A stretch of DNA of 22,560 nucleotides, taken from contig JAKAGD010000002.1 of assembly GCA_021817685.1 (NCBI GenBank), positions 1 through 22,560 on the forward strand. The letters are read 5' to 3'. The notes beneath the pieces are model-generated. The model ran no database searches. It was not told the DNA's origin and saw only the letters and a program-made list of their open reading frames with translations. Every line of letters starts with the position of its first letter. Position 1 is the stretch's first letter. Shown in pieces: positions 5,375 to 12,537 of this stretch. The DNA comes from a bacterium (lineage in GTDB: Bacteria; Patescibacteriota; Minisyncoccia; Phycocordibacterales; Phycocordibacteraceae). The position numbers and the translations under genes were made by a program.

Positions 5375-5393
5375 GAGTCCCGTCCCTCGCGCA
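5375..5393 (+). repeat. Partial copy of the 3' end of tRNA-Asp
   Basis: 19 nt identical to 5207-5225 of the tRNA-Asp locus (T loop to acceptor end plus 2 nt of flank), offset by 168 bp in the same orientation. As at the real gene, a terminator follows within a few nucleotides. With GGGACTC at 5296-5302 it can form a 7-bp closing stem around the interval. Confidence 0.75.
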
Positions 5394-5397
5394 TTTA

Positions 5398-5426
5398 GCA
5401 AAACACGCCTTATCGGCGTGTTTTGC
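5398..5426. terminator. Bidirectional hairpin terminator between tRNA-Asp copy and the ABC exporter
   Basis: A perfect 12-bp stem (5398-5409 / 5415-5426) with a 5-nt loop. The arms carry AAAA and TTTT, so it can work from both sides. It lies 15 nt after the exporter's stop codon and is the likely terminator of that gene. Confidence 0.75.
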
Positions 5427-5441
5427 GTTATGTGGGAGAAA

Positions 5442-7226
5442 TCAATCCGCCCGGAGGAATCCGCCGGCCTGTATCTCCCAGAGCTTCTTGTAGAGGTTGC
5501 TTTCCTGCGCCAGGAGCTCGTCGTGCGTCCCGGTGAGGACGACCGATCCTTTTTCTATAACGACGAGGCGGTCCATGCTCATCACCGTGGAGAGCCGGTG
5601 CGCGATGGCGATGACGGTCTTCCCTTTCATGAGCCGCATAAGCGCATCCTGAATGAGCCGCTCGCTCTCGGAGTCCAGGCTCGAGGTCGCCTCGTCAAGC
5701 ACGAGTATGGGCGCATCTTTAAGGATGGCGCGCGCGATGGCGACTCGCTGGCGTTCGCCGCCGGAGAGCTTCACCCCGCGCTCGCCCACCATCGTCTGGA
5801 ACCCTTCCGGATACTGGCTGATGAATTCATGACAGTGCGCCTGCTTGGCCGCCTCGATGACCTCCTCGTCGGTGGCCTCCTGCCGCCCGTAACGGATGTT
5901 GTCCATAAGCGAGCGGTGGAAAAGCATCGGTTCCTGCGGGACGAAAGCGATTGAAGCGCGCAGGCTCTCCTGCGTCACGCGCGAGATGTCCTGGCCGTCG
6001 ATGCGTATGACGCCGCTCGTGAGGTCGTAGAGCCGCAGAAGGAGTTTGGCGATGGTGGTCTTCCCCGCCCCGGAGGAGCCGATGAGCGCCACTTTCTCGT
6101 GCGGCTGGATATCGAGCTCGAAACCGTCCAGCACCGCGTGGCCGTCGTGGTATTCGAAGCGCACGTTATCAAAGGTGATGGCGCCGTTCGGTACGGTAAG
6201 CGGCACGGCATTCGGGGCGTCCTGTATGCCGTGCGGCAATTCCATGATGTCGAGCATCTCGGTTGCGTCCGCAAACGCATCGTAGAGCTGGCGCATGTTC
6301 TGTCCGATGCTCCAGATGCGATTGAATAGACCGAGGACATAGATCTGGATGAGCACGAAATCGCCGACCGTCATAAGGCCCTTTTGCCAGAGCACTATCG
6401 CGCCGGCAAGAAGCGCGAACTCTATGCCGGTGGCCAGAAGCCCCTGGATGCCGTAGACCCACAAGTCGGCGTCCCATACGCGCTTCAGCGCGGCATACCA
6501 CCGGTGGATCGTCTCGGCAAAATGTGCGCGCTCGTACGGCAGCGCGGCAAAGGTGGTGATGGTCGAATGATTGAGGACCGCGTCAGAAAGGAATCCCGTT
6601 ACGCGGCTGTCCTCCTCGGTGCGCGCAATGCGCAGCGGCTGGCGTTTAAGCATCATCCGGAATTGCAGATACACAAAGATGACGGTCCACACCAGGAGCC
6701 CCGCGCCAAGCAGGGGGCTCCGGAGCGACAACACGCCCACGATGCCGACGGCGAACGCGAATGCGGGGAAGAAGTTGAAGAGGATGCTGTCGAACACCTG
6801 CTCAAAAGCGCGCGCGTAGCGCGTGATGCGGCGCGTCAGCGTGCCGGTGAAATTGGAAATGAAAAAATCATGGGAGTGCTCGAGCATGTAGTCGAAGGCG
6901 TTCTGGTAGAGATCGACCATGACCCTCGACTCAAGCCGGTTGACCGAGTAGAGGCGTATCCGCTGGCCGAGCCACCCCATAAGGTTGGTCGCCGTGAACA
7001 GCATGAGCGCCACAAAGACCGCCCATACAACGTCCGCCGTCGGCGTGCCCCCTGAGAGGAGATTAACGAACTGCCGCAGAAAGAGCGGCGCAACAACGCC
7101 CGCCGCCTCAATGAGGAGCGCGGCGATAACGGCAAAGAAAAGAACCCACGGGTAGGCGAGGGCGGCTTTGCTATACGCGCGAAGGACGGCGCCCGCGCGC
7201 GCGGGCTTTTTCTTCTCTATCTGCAT
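5442..7226 (-). CDS. ABC exporter, fused membrane and ATPase domains
   Basis: 594 aa from the ATG at 7226. Six transmembrane helices span about residues 25-310 (for example WVLFFAVIAALLIEAAGVV and FFPAFAFAVGIVGVL), followed by a nucleotide-binding domain. Walker A is GSSGAGKTT (about 387-395), signature LSGGERQR, Walker B ILVLDEATSSLD, and the H-loop AHRLSTV. This is the half-transporter layout of type IV exporters (MsbA/LmrA-like), which work as dimers. The substrate, lipid or drug, is not identifiable. The start was chosen at MQIEKKKP because a TACTAT hexamer sits 8 nt upstream; the longer form from 7244 would begin at the edge of that element. The histidine kinase gene ends 51 nt upstream in the same orientation. 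Confidence 0.88.
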   Translation of the reverse strand: MQIEKKKPARAGAVLRAYSKAALAYPWVLFFAVIAALLIEAAGVVAPLFLRQFVNLLSGGTPTADVVWAVFVALMLFTATNLMGWLGQRIRLYSVNRLESRVMVDLYQNAFDYMLEHSHDFFISNFTGTLTRRITRYARAFEQVFDSILFNFFPAFAFAVGIVGVLSLRSPLLGAGLLVWTVIFVYLQFRMMLKRQPLRIARTEEDSRVTGFLSDAVLNHSTITTFAALPYERAHFAETIHRWYAALKRVWDADLWVYGIQGLLATGIEFALLAGAIVLWQKGLMTVGDFVLIQIYVLGLFNRIWSIGQNMRQLYDAFADATEMLDIMELPHGIQDAPNAVPLTVPNGAITFDNVRFEYHDGHAVLDGFELDIQPHEKVALIGSSGAGKTTIAKLLLRLYDLTSGVIRIDGQDISRVTQESLRASIAFVPQEPMLFHRSLMDNIRYGRQEATDEEVIEAAKQAHCHEFISQYPEGFQTMVGERGVKLSGGERQRVAIARAILKDAPILVLDEATSSLDSESERLIQDALMRLMKGKTVIAIAHRLSTVMSMDRLVVIEKGSVVLTGTHDELLAQESNLYKKLWEIQAGGFLRAD

Positions 7227-7277
7227 ACCGATCCATAGTACCACTCCCCGTTCCCCCGCGCCGAAACGGCGCCGGTA

Positions 7278-8852
7278 TTACGCCGGAAATTCCGCTACGA
7301 ACGTAGAGCCCTTGCCTTCCCCGTCGCTCTCGGCGCGGACCGTGCCGCCGTGCTCCTCCGTGATGTTCTTCACGATGTAAAGGCCGTAGCCGGTGGAGTG
7401 CACGTTCACCTTCATAGACTCTTTCCCGTGGCCGCCTTCGGTAAAGAGCTTCTTCTTGTCCTCGTCCGTAATGCCGATACCGGTGTCTTTCACCGTAAAG
7501 ACGATTCTCCCGTTCTCCTTTTTAAGCGAGACATTGATGGAGCCCGTCGGCGTGTAATTTATCGCGTTGTCCACGAGGTTGCGGAACACGTGGTCGGCAA
7601 TTTCGTCCTTGTCGCCCATGAAGGTATACGGCGCGCCGGCGGGGTCGGCCGCAAACGTGAGCGCGAGATTCTTGCGGTCGGCGATGGCCCGGACTTTCTC
7701 CACCGCGGCCGCTGCGGCCGCGGCCATATCGAACGGCTCTTTCTTGAACGCAACGGTGCCCTTCTTCAGATTGGAAGCCTTGAGGATGTTCGCCACCGAA
7801 TCCGCGCCGAGCCTCGACTCCGCGAGCGCTTGCCCGACGAACGGCTTCATCGTCTCCGCGAGCGCGCCGAAGTCGCCTTCCAAAAGCGAGGCGAACGCGC
7901 CCGCGTCCTTGGTCAGGAATCCTTTCACTTCGTGCCCGATGAAGTGGATGAGTGTCTCTTGCCGTTCGTTGGTTTCCTCCAATTCCCGCGCCAGCTTCTC
8001 TATCTTCTCGCGCTGCTCCACTTCCCTGTCCACGCTCCGTATGAGAAGAACCCCTACGATGAGAAGCACGAAGAGCAGACCGCCGTTCACCAAGCGCTCG
8101 GTCTCGGTCTCCGCGAGAAGCATGCGAATGAACACGAAAAGCCAGAGCGCAAAGACGATGAATTCGGTCGCGACCACCTTCATGCTGAACAAGCCGTGCT
8201 TCAAGATCGCATACGCGACGAAGATGATGTACACGGAGGCGGTGATGTTACCGTAAGGCAAAACCGGAATGCCGTACCAGAGGAAATAGTTCGTGCACCC
8301 TCCGGCGTAGCCTATGGCCGTCCCGAAGAGGATGTATTTTATTTGCGCGCGCTCCGTCGCGCCGTCGGTGAGACCGCGCAAGCGCTTGAACAAAAGCCAG
8401 ACGGGATACGCCGCATACGCCACCCAGACGGCCAGGAACGGGAGGAACAGCGGGCCGGCCGCCGGCCAGAACGGGAAGCCGCTTTGTGCGCTGACGGAAG
8501 CGACAAAAAGCGGGGTCCAATTGACGACGCTGAAGAAAAGGGCGATGAGGTACCCGGCCACCACCAACCAGCGAAGCGGACGCAGGAGGTCGAGGAACCG
8601 AACGATGAAATGGAAATAAAAGAACGGTATGAATATCGCCCCCGCCATCAGCATCCGCACCCAGAACATCGCCGACGCCGGGTCGCCTGCTATTTGCCAC
8701 AGGAAATAGGCGTACCCCCACACCGCAACGGCGAGAGCGAACAGAGAGAACATTTGATTCGCGCGATTGCGCCGGTCGGCAAAGAGAATAAGGAACCCGA
8801 GCACGATACTGGTGGCGACGTTCACGAGCGCGGAGATTGCGTAGAGATTCAT
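7278..8852 (-). CDS. Membrane-bound sensor histidine kinase with 7TM N-terminus
   Basis: 524 aa. Residues 1-265 contain about eight hydrophobic segments. The first seven fit the histidine-kinase 7TM sensor module and the last (about 235-270) leads into a coiled coil (REVEQREKIEKLARELEETNERQ). The phosphoacceptor H box is FIGHEVKG (about 302-309). The ATPase domain has the N box (NLVDNAINYTP), G1 (DTGIGI) and G2 (STGYGLYIV), so all catalytic motifs are intact. No response regulator gene lies in the window, so it is an orphan. No Shine-Dalgarno is present; the U-tract of a terminator abuts the ATG. The signal sensed is unknown. Confidence 0.9.
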   Translation of the reverse strand: MNLYAISALVNVATSIVLGFLILFADRRNRANQMFSLFALAVAVWGYAYFLWQIAGDPASAMFWVRMLMAGAIFIPFFYFHFIVRFLDLLRPLRWLVVAGYLIALFFSVVNWTPLFVASVSAQSGFPFWPAAGPLFLPFLAVWVAYAAYPVWLLFKRLRGLTDGATERAQIKYILFGTAIGYAGGCTNYFLWYGIPVLPYGNITASVYIIFVAYAILKHGLFSMKVVATEFIVFALWLFVFIRMLLAETETERLVNGGLLFVLLIVGVLLIRSVDREVEQREKIEKLARELEETNERQETLIHFIGHEVKGFLTKDAGAFASLLEGDFGALAETMKPFVGQALAESRLGADSVANILKASNLKKGTVAFKKEPFDMAAAAAAAVEKVRAIADRKNLALTFAADPAGAPYTFMGDKDEIADHVFRNLVDNAINYTPTGSINVSLKKENGRIVFTVKDTGIGITDEDKKKLFTEGGHGKESMKVNVHSTGYGLYIVKNITEEHGGTVRAESDGEGKGSTFVAEFPA

Positions 8853-8894
8853 GGAAAAGAAAAAGCCGGAATGCCACTAGTGTAGCATTCCGGC
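8853..8894 (-). terminator. Terminator or attenuator immediately before the histidine kinase start
   Basis: On the minus strand a perfect 10-bp stem (8894-8885 / 8874-8865) with a 10-nt loop is followed by TTTTTCTTTT and CC, then the kinase ATG. It is a good rho-independent terminator for the upstream methyltransferase gene. Any transcript covering the kinase from further upstream must read through it. Confidence 0.8.
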
Positions 8895-8933
8895 CAAAGG
8901 TCTTGCGCGATATCAATCCAGGATACCCCAGGG

Positions 8934-9890
8934 CTACATCCGCCGGGCGACCGCCACGCTGTGAATGCGGTGCGGCTCCGCGTACAGGTCCGCCTCGAGA
9001 AATCCGCCCCTTGTGAGCATCTCTCTCAATTGCTGACGGGACCGGTACAGCATGCCCCAGTTCTCTTGATGCCACAGGAAGTACTTCTCCCAGTTCGAAT
9101 GAATGTGGCATACCAAGAGAAATCCATCTTGTTTCAGAAACCGATGTATTTTCTGGGTGAGCCTGACCGCGAGGGTCCAGGGAAGGTAATCCAGGAGACC
9201 GCACATCTCGATGATATCGGGCCTGAACCCCTGAAGCGCCCGTTCGAAGTACACGACGTCCCACTTGCGCGTGATGATGCTCGCGCTAACGCCGTGGGCC
9301 CCGGCAAGAGTGCGCGCATGCTCGAGCGCCGATTCGTCCTGATCGATAAGCAGCACCTCGCAGGGGATACCGGCGGCTTGCATTTCCGCAATGACCTCGA
9401 TGACCCCCTGGCCGCTTCCCGCCGCAAGCGACAGGTGGCGGACGGGTTCGCCGACAGCCTTGGTCTTCGCCATTTCGACGATAGCCTTGCGAACTTCGCG
9501 TTTGACAATTTTCAGCCGGTTCCGGACCGCTTGCGCATTCCGGATCTGCAACCAGAAATCGTCAACGGCGCGAATGAGCGCGTTTTCACCTTCGCCGCCT
9601 CGGCGGAAGTTGTACACCGCATCGAGCGCCTTCCAGCCCCTGGCGCCGTCTTTGACGCGGCGGCTGTTGACGCTCATTCCGTCGATGAACCAACAGTTCG
9701 TCTCCGGAACGCACGTCGGACCCCCGAAAAGGCGGTAGACGAATTTCTTCGCCTGGACGTACGCCCCTATGACGAACAAGAAGGGGAGTATGAGCCGATA
9801 CGGCCACACCTTATGCTCGTACTCCGACGTCGCCGACGGAGTATGAGCGCCGGACAACGGTCCGGTTGTTGCCTGAAGAACACTGGACAT
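8934..9890 (-). CDS. Membrane-anchored class I SAM-dependent methyltransferase
   Basis: 318 aa from the ATG at 9890, chosen because AGGAGGTT lies 4-5 nt upstream; a longer frame to 9944 has no such support. One hydrophobic segment at about residues 32-52 (RLILPFLFVIGAYVQA) suggests an N-terminal membrane anchor. The methyltransferase core follows: motif I LSLAAGSGQGVIEVI (about 155-169), an acidic strand-beta2 end LLIDQDES (about 182-189), and motif IV-like IIEMCGLLDYLP. The C-terminal part (FLLVCHIHSNWEKYF and RSRQQLREMLTRGGF) resembles post-core elements of small-molecule methyltransferases. The substrate is unknown. It has a good promoter and a terminator, so it is monocistronic. Confidence 0.82.
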   Translation of the reverse strand: MSSVLQATTGPLSGAHTPSATSEYEHKVWPYRLILPFLFVIGAYVQAKKFVYRLFGGPTCVPETNCWFIDGMSVNSRRVKDGARGWKALDAVYNFRRGGEGENALIRAVDDFWLQIRNAQAVRNRLKIVKREVRKAIVEMAKTKAVGEPVRHLSLAAGSGQGVIEVIAEMQAAGIPCEVLLIDQDESALEHARTLAGAHGVSASIITRKWDVVYFERALQGFRPDIIEMCGLLDYLPWTLAVRLTQKIHRFLKQDGFLLVCHIHSNWEKYFLWHQENWGMLYRSRQQLREMLTRGGFLEADLYAEPHRIHSVAVARRM

Positions 9891-9954
9891 GCGAACCTCC
9901 TGGATTGATTGAATTGATTTGACTGACAAAGTGCCGGACAGCACACTGCAGAAA

Positions 9955-9983
9955 ACTATAGCATATCCCTATAAAAAAATCAA
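9955..9983 (-). promoter_or_regulatory. Promoter of the membrane-anchored methyltransferase gene
   Basis: On the minus strand: -35 TTGATT (9978-9983), 17-bp spacer, -10 TATAGT (9955-9960). The leader of about 58 nt contains GATT-rich repeats and ends in the AGGAGG Shine-Dalgarno at 9894-9900. Confidence 0.7.
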
Positions 9984-10057
9984 GCGCCTCCCCCGCTTAT
10001 CCACAGCCCCGTCAAAGGGTCCTGCCACTTTCATTCCTATCGAGCGGCATCATCGTC

Positions 10058-10088
10058 CCCGTATTGTACTACCGAACGGGGGCGTTTT
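10058..10088 (+). other. Hairpin with T-run upstream of hisS, between divergent genes
   Basis: CCCCGT (10058-10063) pairs with ACGGGG (10077-10082) around a 13-nt loop and is followed by CGTTTTAT. It could be a weak terminator isolating hisS from upstream transcription. No T-box signature (specifier loop, T-box sequence) is visible. The rest of the 10000-10198 interval holds only a candidate promoter and a single DnaA-box-like nonamer. Confidence 0.35.
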
Positions 10089-10116
10089 ATCGAATACATA
10101 ACGTCCGAGCGACATA

Positions 10117-10145
10117 TTGCTATGTTGATATCCGCGTGGTAGTGT
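10117..10145 (+). promoter_or_regulatory. Candidate promoter of hisS
   Basis: TTGCTA (10117-10122), 17-bp spacer, TAGTGT (10140-10145), 53 nt before the ATG. Both hexamers are imperfect. The gene's Shine-Dalgarno GGAGG lies about 7 nt before its start. Confidence 0.35.
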
Positions 10146-10198
10146 TCTGCCGGGCGCATCACTTCCTTTGACGCCAACTCACTTTACGGAGGTATATC

Positions 10199-11530
10199 AT
10201 GGCATCGATTAAACCGATTAGCGGGTTCCCTGAGTGGTCACCCGAACAGAAGCTCGTTGAGGAAAAATTCCTTTCAAAAATCGGAAGGGTTTTCCAATTG
10301 AACGGCTTCTCCCCCATCGAGACTCCCGCGGTTGAACGCGTCGGTACATTGACCGCAAAAGGGGGCAACGAGAAAGAGATCTACAAGATTACCCGCTTGC
10401 ACGCGTCCGGCGAATCGTCTGACGACAACGATCTCGCGCTTCATTTCGACCTGACCGTGCCGATGGCGCGATACATCGCCCAACGCGAGCGCGAACTCGT
10501 TTTCCCCTTCAAGCGTTATCAGATGCAAACGGTATGGAGAGGTGAACGACCACAAGCTGGCCGCTTCCGCCAATTCTATCAATGCGATATCGACATCATC
10601 GGACGGGAGTCATTGCCCATTGTTTGCGACGCAGAGATAACAGCCATCATGGCGAATATTCTGCGCTCGCTTGCCATTGGCGACTTTCAGATCCGCGTCA
10701 ACAACCGGAAAATCCTGCAAGGGTTCCTCTCCGGCGTCGGCATCGATCAGTCGCTCCACTTCGCAGTGATGGGATGCGTCGATAAACTCGAAAAGATCGG
10801 CCGTGAGGGGGTGCTCACAGGAATCCGGGAAGCTCTCGGGGACACGAATTTCGATGCGTCCAGCCTCCTTGACTTCCTGTCGCGGGAGATTCCTCTCGAA
10901 CGCGTCGCGGATCTCCGTTCGCTGTCAACGAACACCCTCTACCAAGAAGGAATCGACGAGCTCGCTGAAGTCGTCACGGCGGCTCTCGCAAAGGGAGTCA
11001 ATGCCAACGAACTCACCGTGGACCTGTCCATCGCACGCGGATTGGATTACTACACGGGAACGGTCTTCGAGACACGCCTCGTGAAATATCCGGAGCTGGG
11101 GAGCGTCTGTTCCGGTGGACGTTACGAGAATCTAGTCGGGACGTTCGCAAACGGCAATTACCCCGGGGTGGGCATGTCGATTGGGCTGACGCGGCTCTTG
11201 TCGCAGTTGTTCAAACACAAGATAGTCGCCGCGCGCGCTCAGTCCTACACGAAGTTCTTCATAGTCCCTGTCTCTCATGAAGGAGCGGTACTTTCCTACG
11301 CAGAGAGGTTCGCTTCGAAACTGCGTTTACTGAACGTTCCGTGCGAGATGAGCTTAGTGCAAGGAAAGCTTGCAAAGCACATCGAATACGCGGAAAGGAA
11401 GGGCGTGGCGCAGATCGTTCTCATTGGCACAGACGAAGTTACCAATGGTACGGTACGCGTGAAGGACCTTACGACGCGCGAGCAATGGGACGTCAGTATC
11501 ATGGACGAGGGTTTTTTCACGAGTCACTAG
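10199..11530 (+). CDS. hisS: Histidyl-tRNA synthetase
   Basis: 443 aa, typical length for bacterial HisRS. It ligates histidine to tRNA-His. The class II core is complete: motif 1 region around GFSPIETP (about 38-45), motif 2 VWRGERPQAGRFRQFYQ (about 111-127), the histidine-specific RGLDYYTGTVFE (about 279-290) with the catalytic arginine, and motif 3 GVGMSIGLTRL (about 321-331). A C-terminal anticodon-binding domain begins near residue 348 (KFFIVPVSHEGAV). It starts after a strong Shine-Dalgarno (ACGGAGGT). It is monocistronic and convergent with the HisRS-like paralogue, which differs strongly from it. Confidence 0.96.
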   Translation: MASIKPISGFPEWSPEQKLVEEKFLSKIGRVFQLNGFSPIETPAVERVGTLTAKGGNEKEIYKITRLHASGESSDDNDLALHFDLTVPMARYIAQRERELVFPFKRYQMQTVWRGERPQAGRFRQFYQCDIDIIGRESLPIVCDAEITAIMANILRSLAIGDFQIRVNNRKILQGFLSGVGIDQSLHFAVMGCVDKLEKIGREGVLTGIREALGDTNFDASSLLDFLSREIPLERVADLRSLSTNTLYQEGIDELAEVVTAALAKGVNANELTVDLSIARGLDYYTGTVFETRLVKYPELGSVCSGGRYENLVGTFANGNYPGVGMSIGLTRLLSQLFKHKIVAARAQSYTKFFIVPVSHEGAVLSYAERFASKLRLLNVPCEMSLVQGKLAKHIEYAERKGVAQIVLIGTDEVTNGTVRVKDLTTREQWDVSIMDEGFFTSH

Positions 11531-11552
11531 GGTTCTTTCCGGTTATACCTGC

Positions 11553-11587
11553 ATCCTCGCGGCGCTCCCGCGAGGATTCTTGTTTAT
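11553..11587 (+). terminator. Terminator of hisS
   Basis: A perfect 9-bp stem ATCCTCGCG/CGCGAGGAT (11553-11561 / 11569-11577) followed by TCTTGTTTATT. It overlaps by a few bases the stop codon of the convergent gene. Confidence 0.8.
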
Positions 11588-12537
11588 TGGTCTACGATTT
11601 GCCGCGATAAAGCGTTGATTCCTGTGCACACGCTGGCTACGCCCGTTATCTTTTTGTTGTATGTGCTCCCGTATGAACTATATATTCCACCATCGCCGAT
11701 TTTCTTACCTTCAATTTCAATAATAAAACCAACGCCACTCAAAATCTCAGCCGAATACGGGTTCAGTAGCTCAAGGTTGCATGAAATGTGTGCTTCTTTA
11801 GAAATCGCTTCGTAAAACTCGAGGGCTTTCTCATAACCGTTGTAGCGAATAAGGCGTTTTGACCGCACAGGGTTTCTTTCTGAAGCCGAATATAATTCAA
11901 GAAGATCTTCCTTCAAATTTATATCCGATAGCGTATCGCCCAAGGTAATAGATTCTTTTTTCAATCTAACTTCAGCGAGAAGTTCTGCCGCCGCTCCCTC
12001 GTCCGACGTTCTAGAGTTAATGATTTCAGAAATTAAGGCCGGATTGACAATTCTCAATGAAATCTCTTTCAAGGTAGTCTCGTGCACGAAGTTACGAAGC
12101 TGTATAACACAAGCCATGAGTTCTGACATATCCCGGCCGGGAGAGAAATTTATGCTCGAGTATCCTATCTGGTAGAAATGCCGTACCGGGGCATGCCGGT
12201 ACCTGAATGTCGGGGAGATCCATGAGTAGCGGACGTTTCTCCCTGTGTTCTTCTGTAAATAATGATTGTAAACGTGTACTAATGCGTCAGGAGTTAATAC
12301 CAAATGACGATTCTTCTTATCCTTAAACTCAAATACTTTATCGCCCATTATGTGAGACGCCTTCATAAAATCATCCCAATAGGCTACCGGCGGGAATTCT
12401 ACCAACTCTTCAAACATATTCTTAGAGGACTCGATAAAGGCGGATAGGATGCGATTTTTCTTAAATACTGCATCGGCTTCAAGATAATGAAATCCTCTAG
12501 GGAGCACATGTTTGTGGCGCTCGGTATCCATCGTCAT
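11584..12537 (-). CDS. HisRS/HisZ-like paralogue, catalytic core only, degenerate active site
   Basis: 317 aa. It aligns by eye to the class II HisRS catalytic core: KVFEFKDKKNRHLVLTPD (about 66-83) matches the strand after motif 1, and SPTFRYRHAPVRHFYQIGY matches motif 2 with a shortened loop. IEIEGKKIGDGGIY matches the glycine-rich substrate-binding segment. The histidine-specific RGLDYYTG is replaced by NPYSAEILSG, so the catalytic arginine is missing, and the motif 3 arginine is also absent (ASVCTGINAL). There is no anticodon-binding domain. HisZ, the regulatory subunit of short-form HisG, is the closest known theme, but no hisG is present. It overlaps the PanC-like stop by ATGA, so the two are translationally coupled. 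The DNA is visibly A+T-richer than its neighbours. It is probably not an aminoacyl-tRNA synthetase; the role is unknown. Confidence 0.72.
   Translation of the reverse strand: MTMDTERHKHVLPRGFHYLEADAVFKKNRILSAFIESSKNMFEELVEFPPVAYWDDFMKASHIMGDKVFEFKDKKNRHLVLTPDALVHVYNHYLQKNTGRNVRYSWISPTFRYRHAPVRHFYQIGYSSINFSPGRDMSELMACVIQLRNFVHETTLKEISLRIVNPALISEIINSRTSDEGAAAELLAEVRLKKESITLGDTLSDINLKEDLLELYSASERNPVRSKRLIRYNGYEKALEFYEAISKEAHISCNLELLNPYSAEILSGVGFIIEIEGKKIGDGGIYSSYGSTYNKKITGVASVCTGINALSRQIVDQ

Noticed and set aside
3752..5426. An integrative element bounded by tRNA att sites
   Set aside because: Repeats match the att geometry, but each pair is only about 160 bp apart and no integrase or cargo gene lies between; kept only as a hypothesis about scars.
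7350..8885. 511-codon open frame opposite the histidine kinase
   Set aside because: Composition-driven shadow with an excess of R, E, H and P; the opposite strand carries all kinase motifs.
9997..10005. A perfect DnaA-box nonamer TTATCCACA beside an A/T-rich stretch
   Set aside because: Only one box, no cluster, and no dnaA, dnaN or origin-type gene nearby; a single nonamer is expected by chance and is not called an origin.
10000..10198. T-box riboswitch ahead of hisS
   Set aside because: A hairpin with a short T-run exists, but no specifier loop or conserved T-box sequence complementary to a tRNA acceptor end could be found.
11584..12537. Annotation as a second functional HisRS or as true HisZ
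   Set aside because: Catalytic arginine motifs and the anticodon domain are missing, which argues against HisRS; no hisG or other his biosynthesis gene is present, so HisZ is not supported beyond fold similarity.
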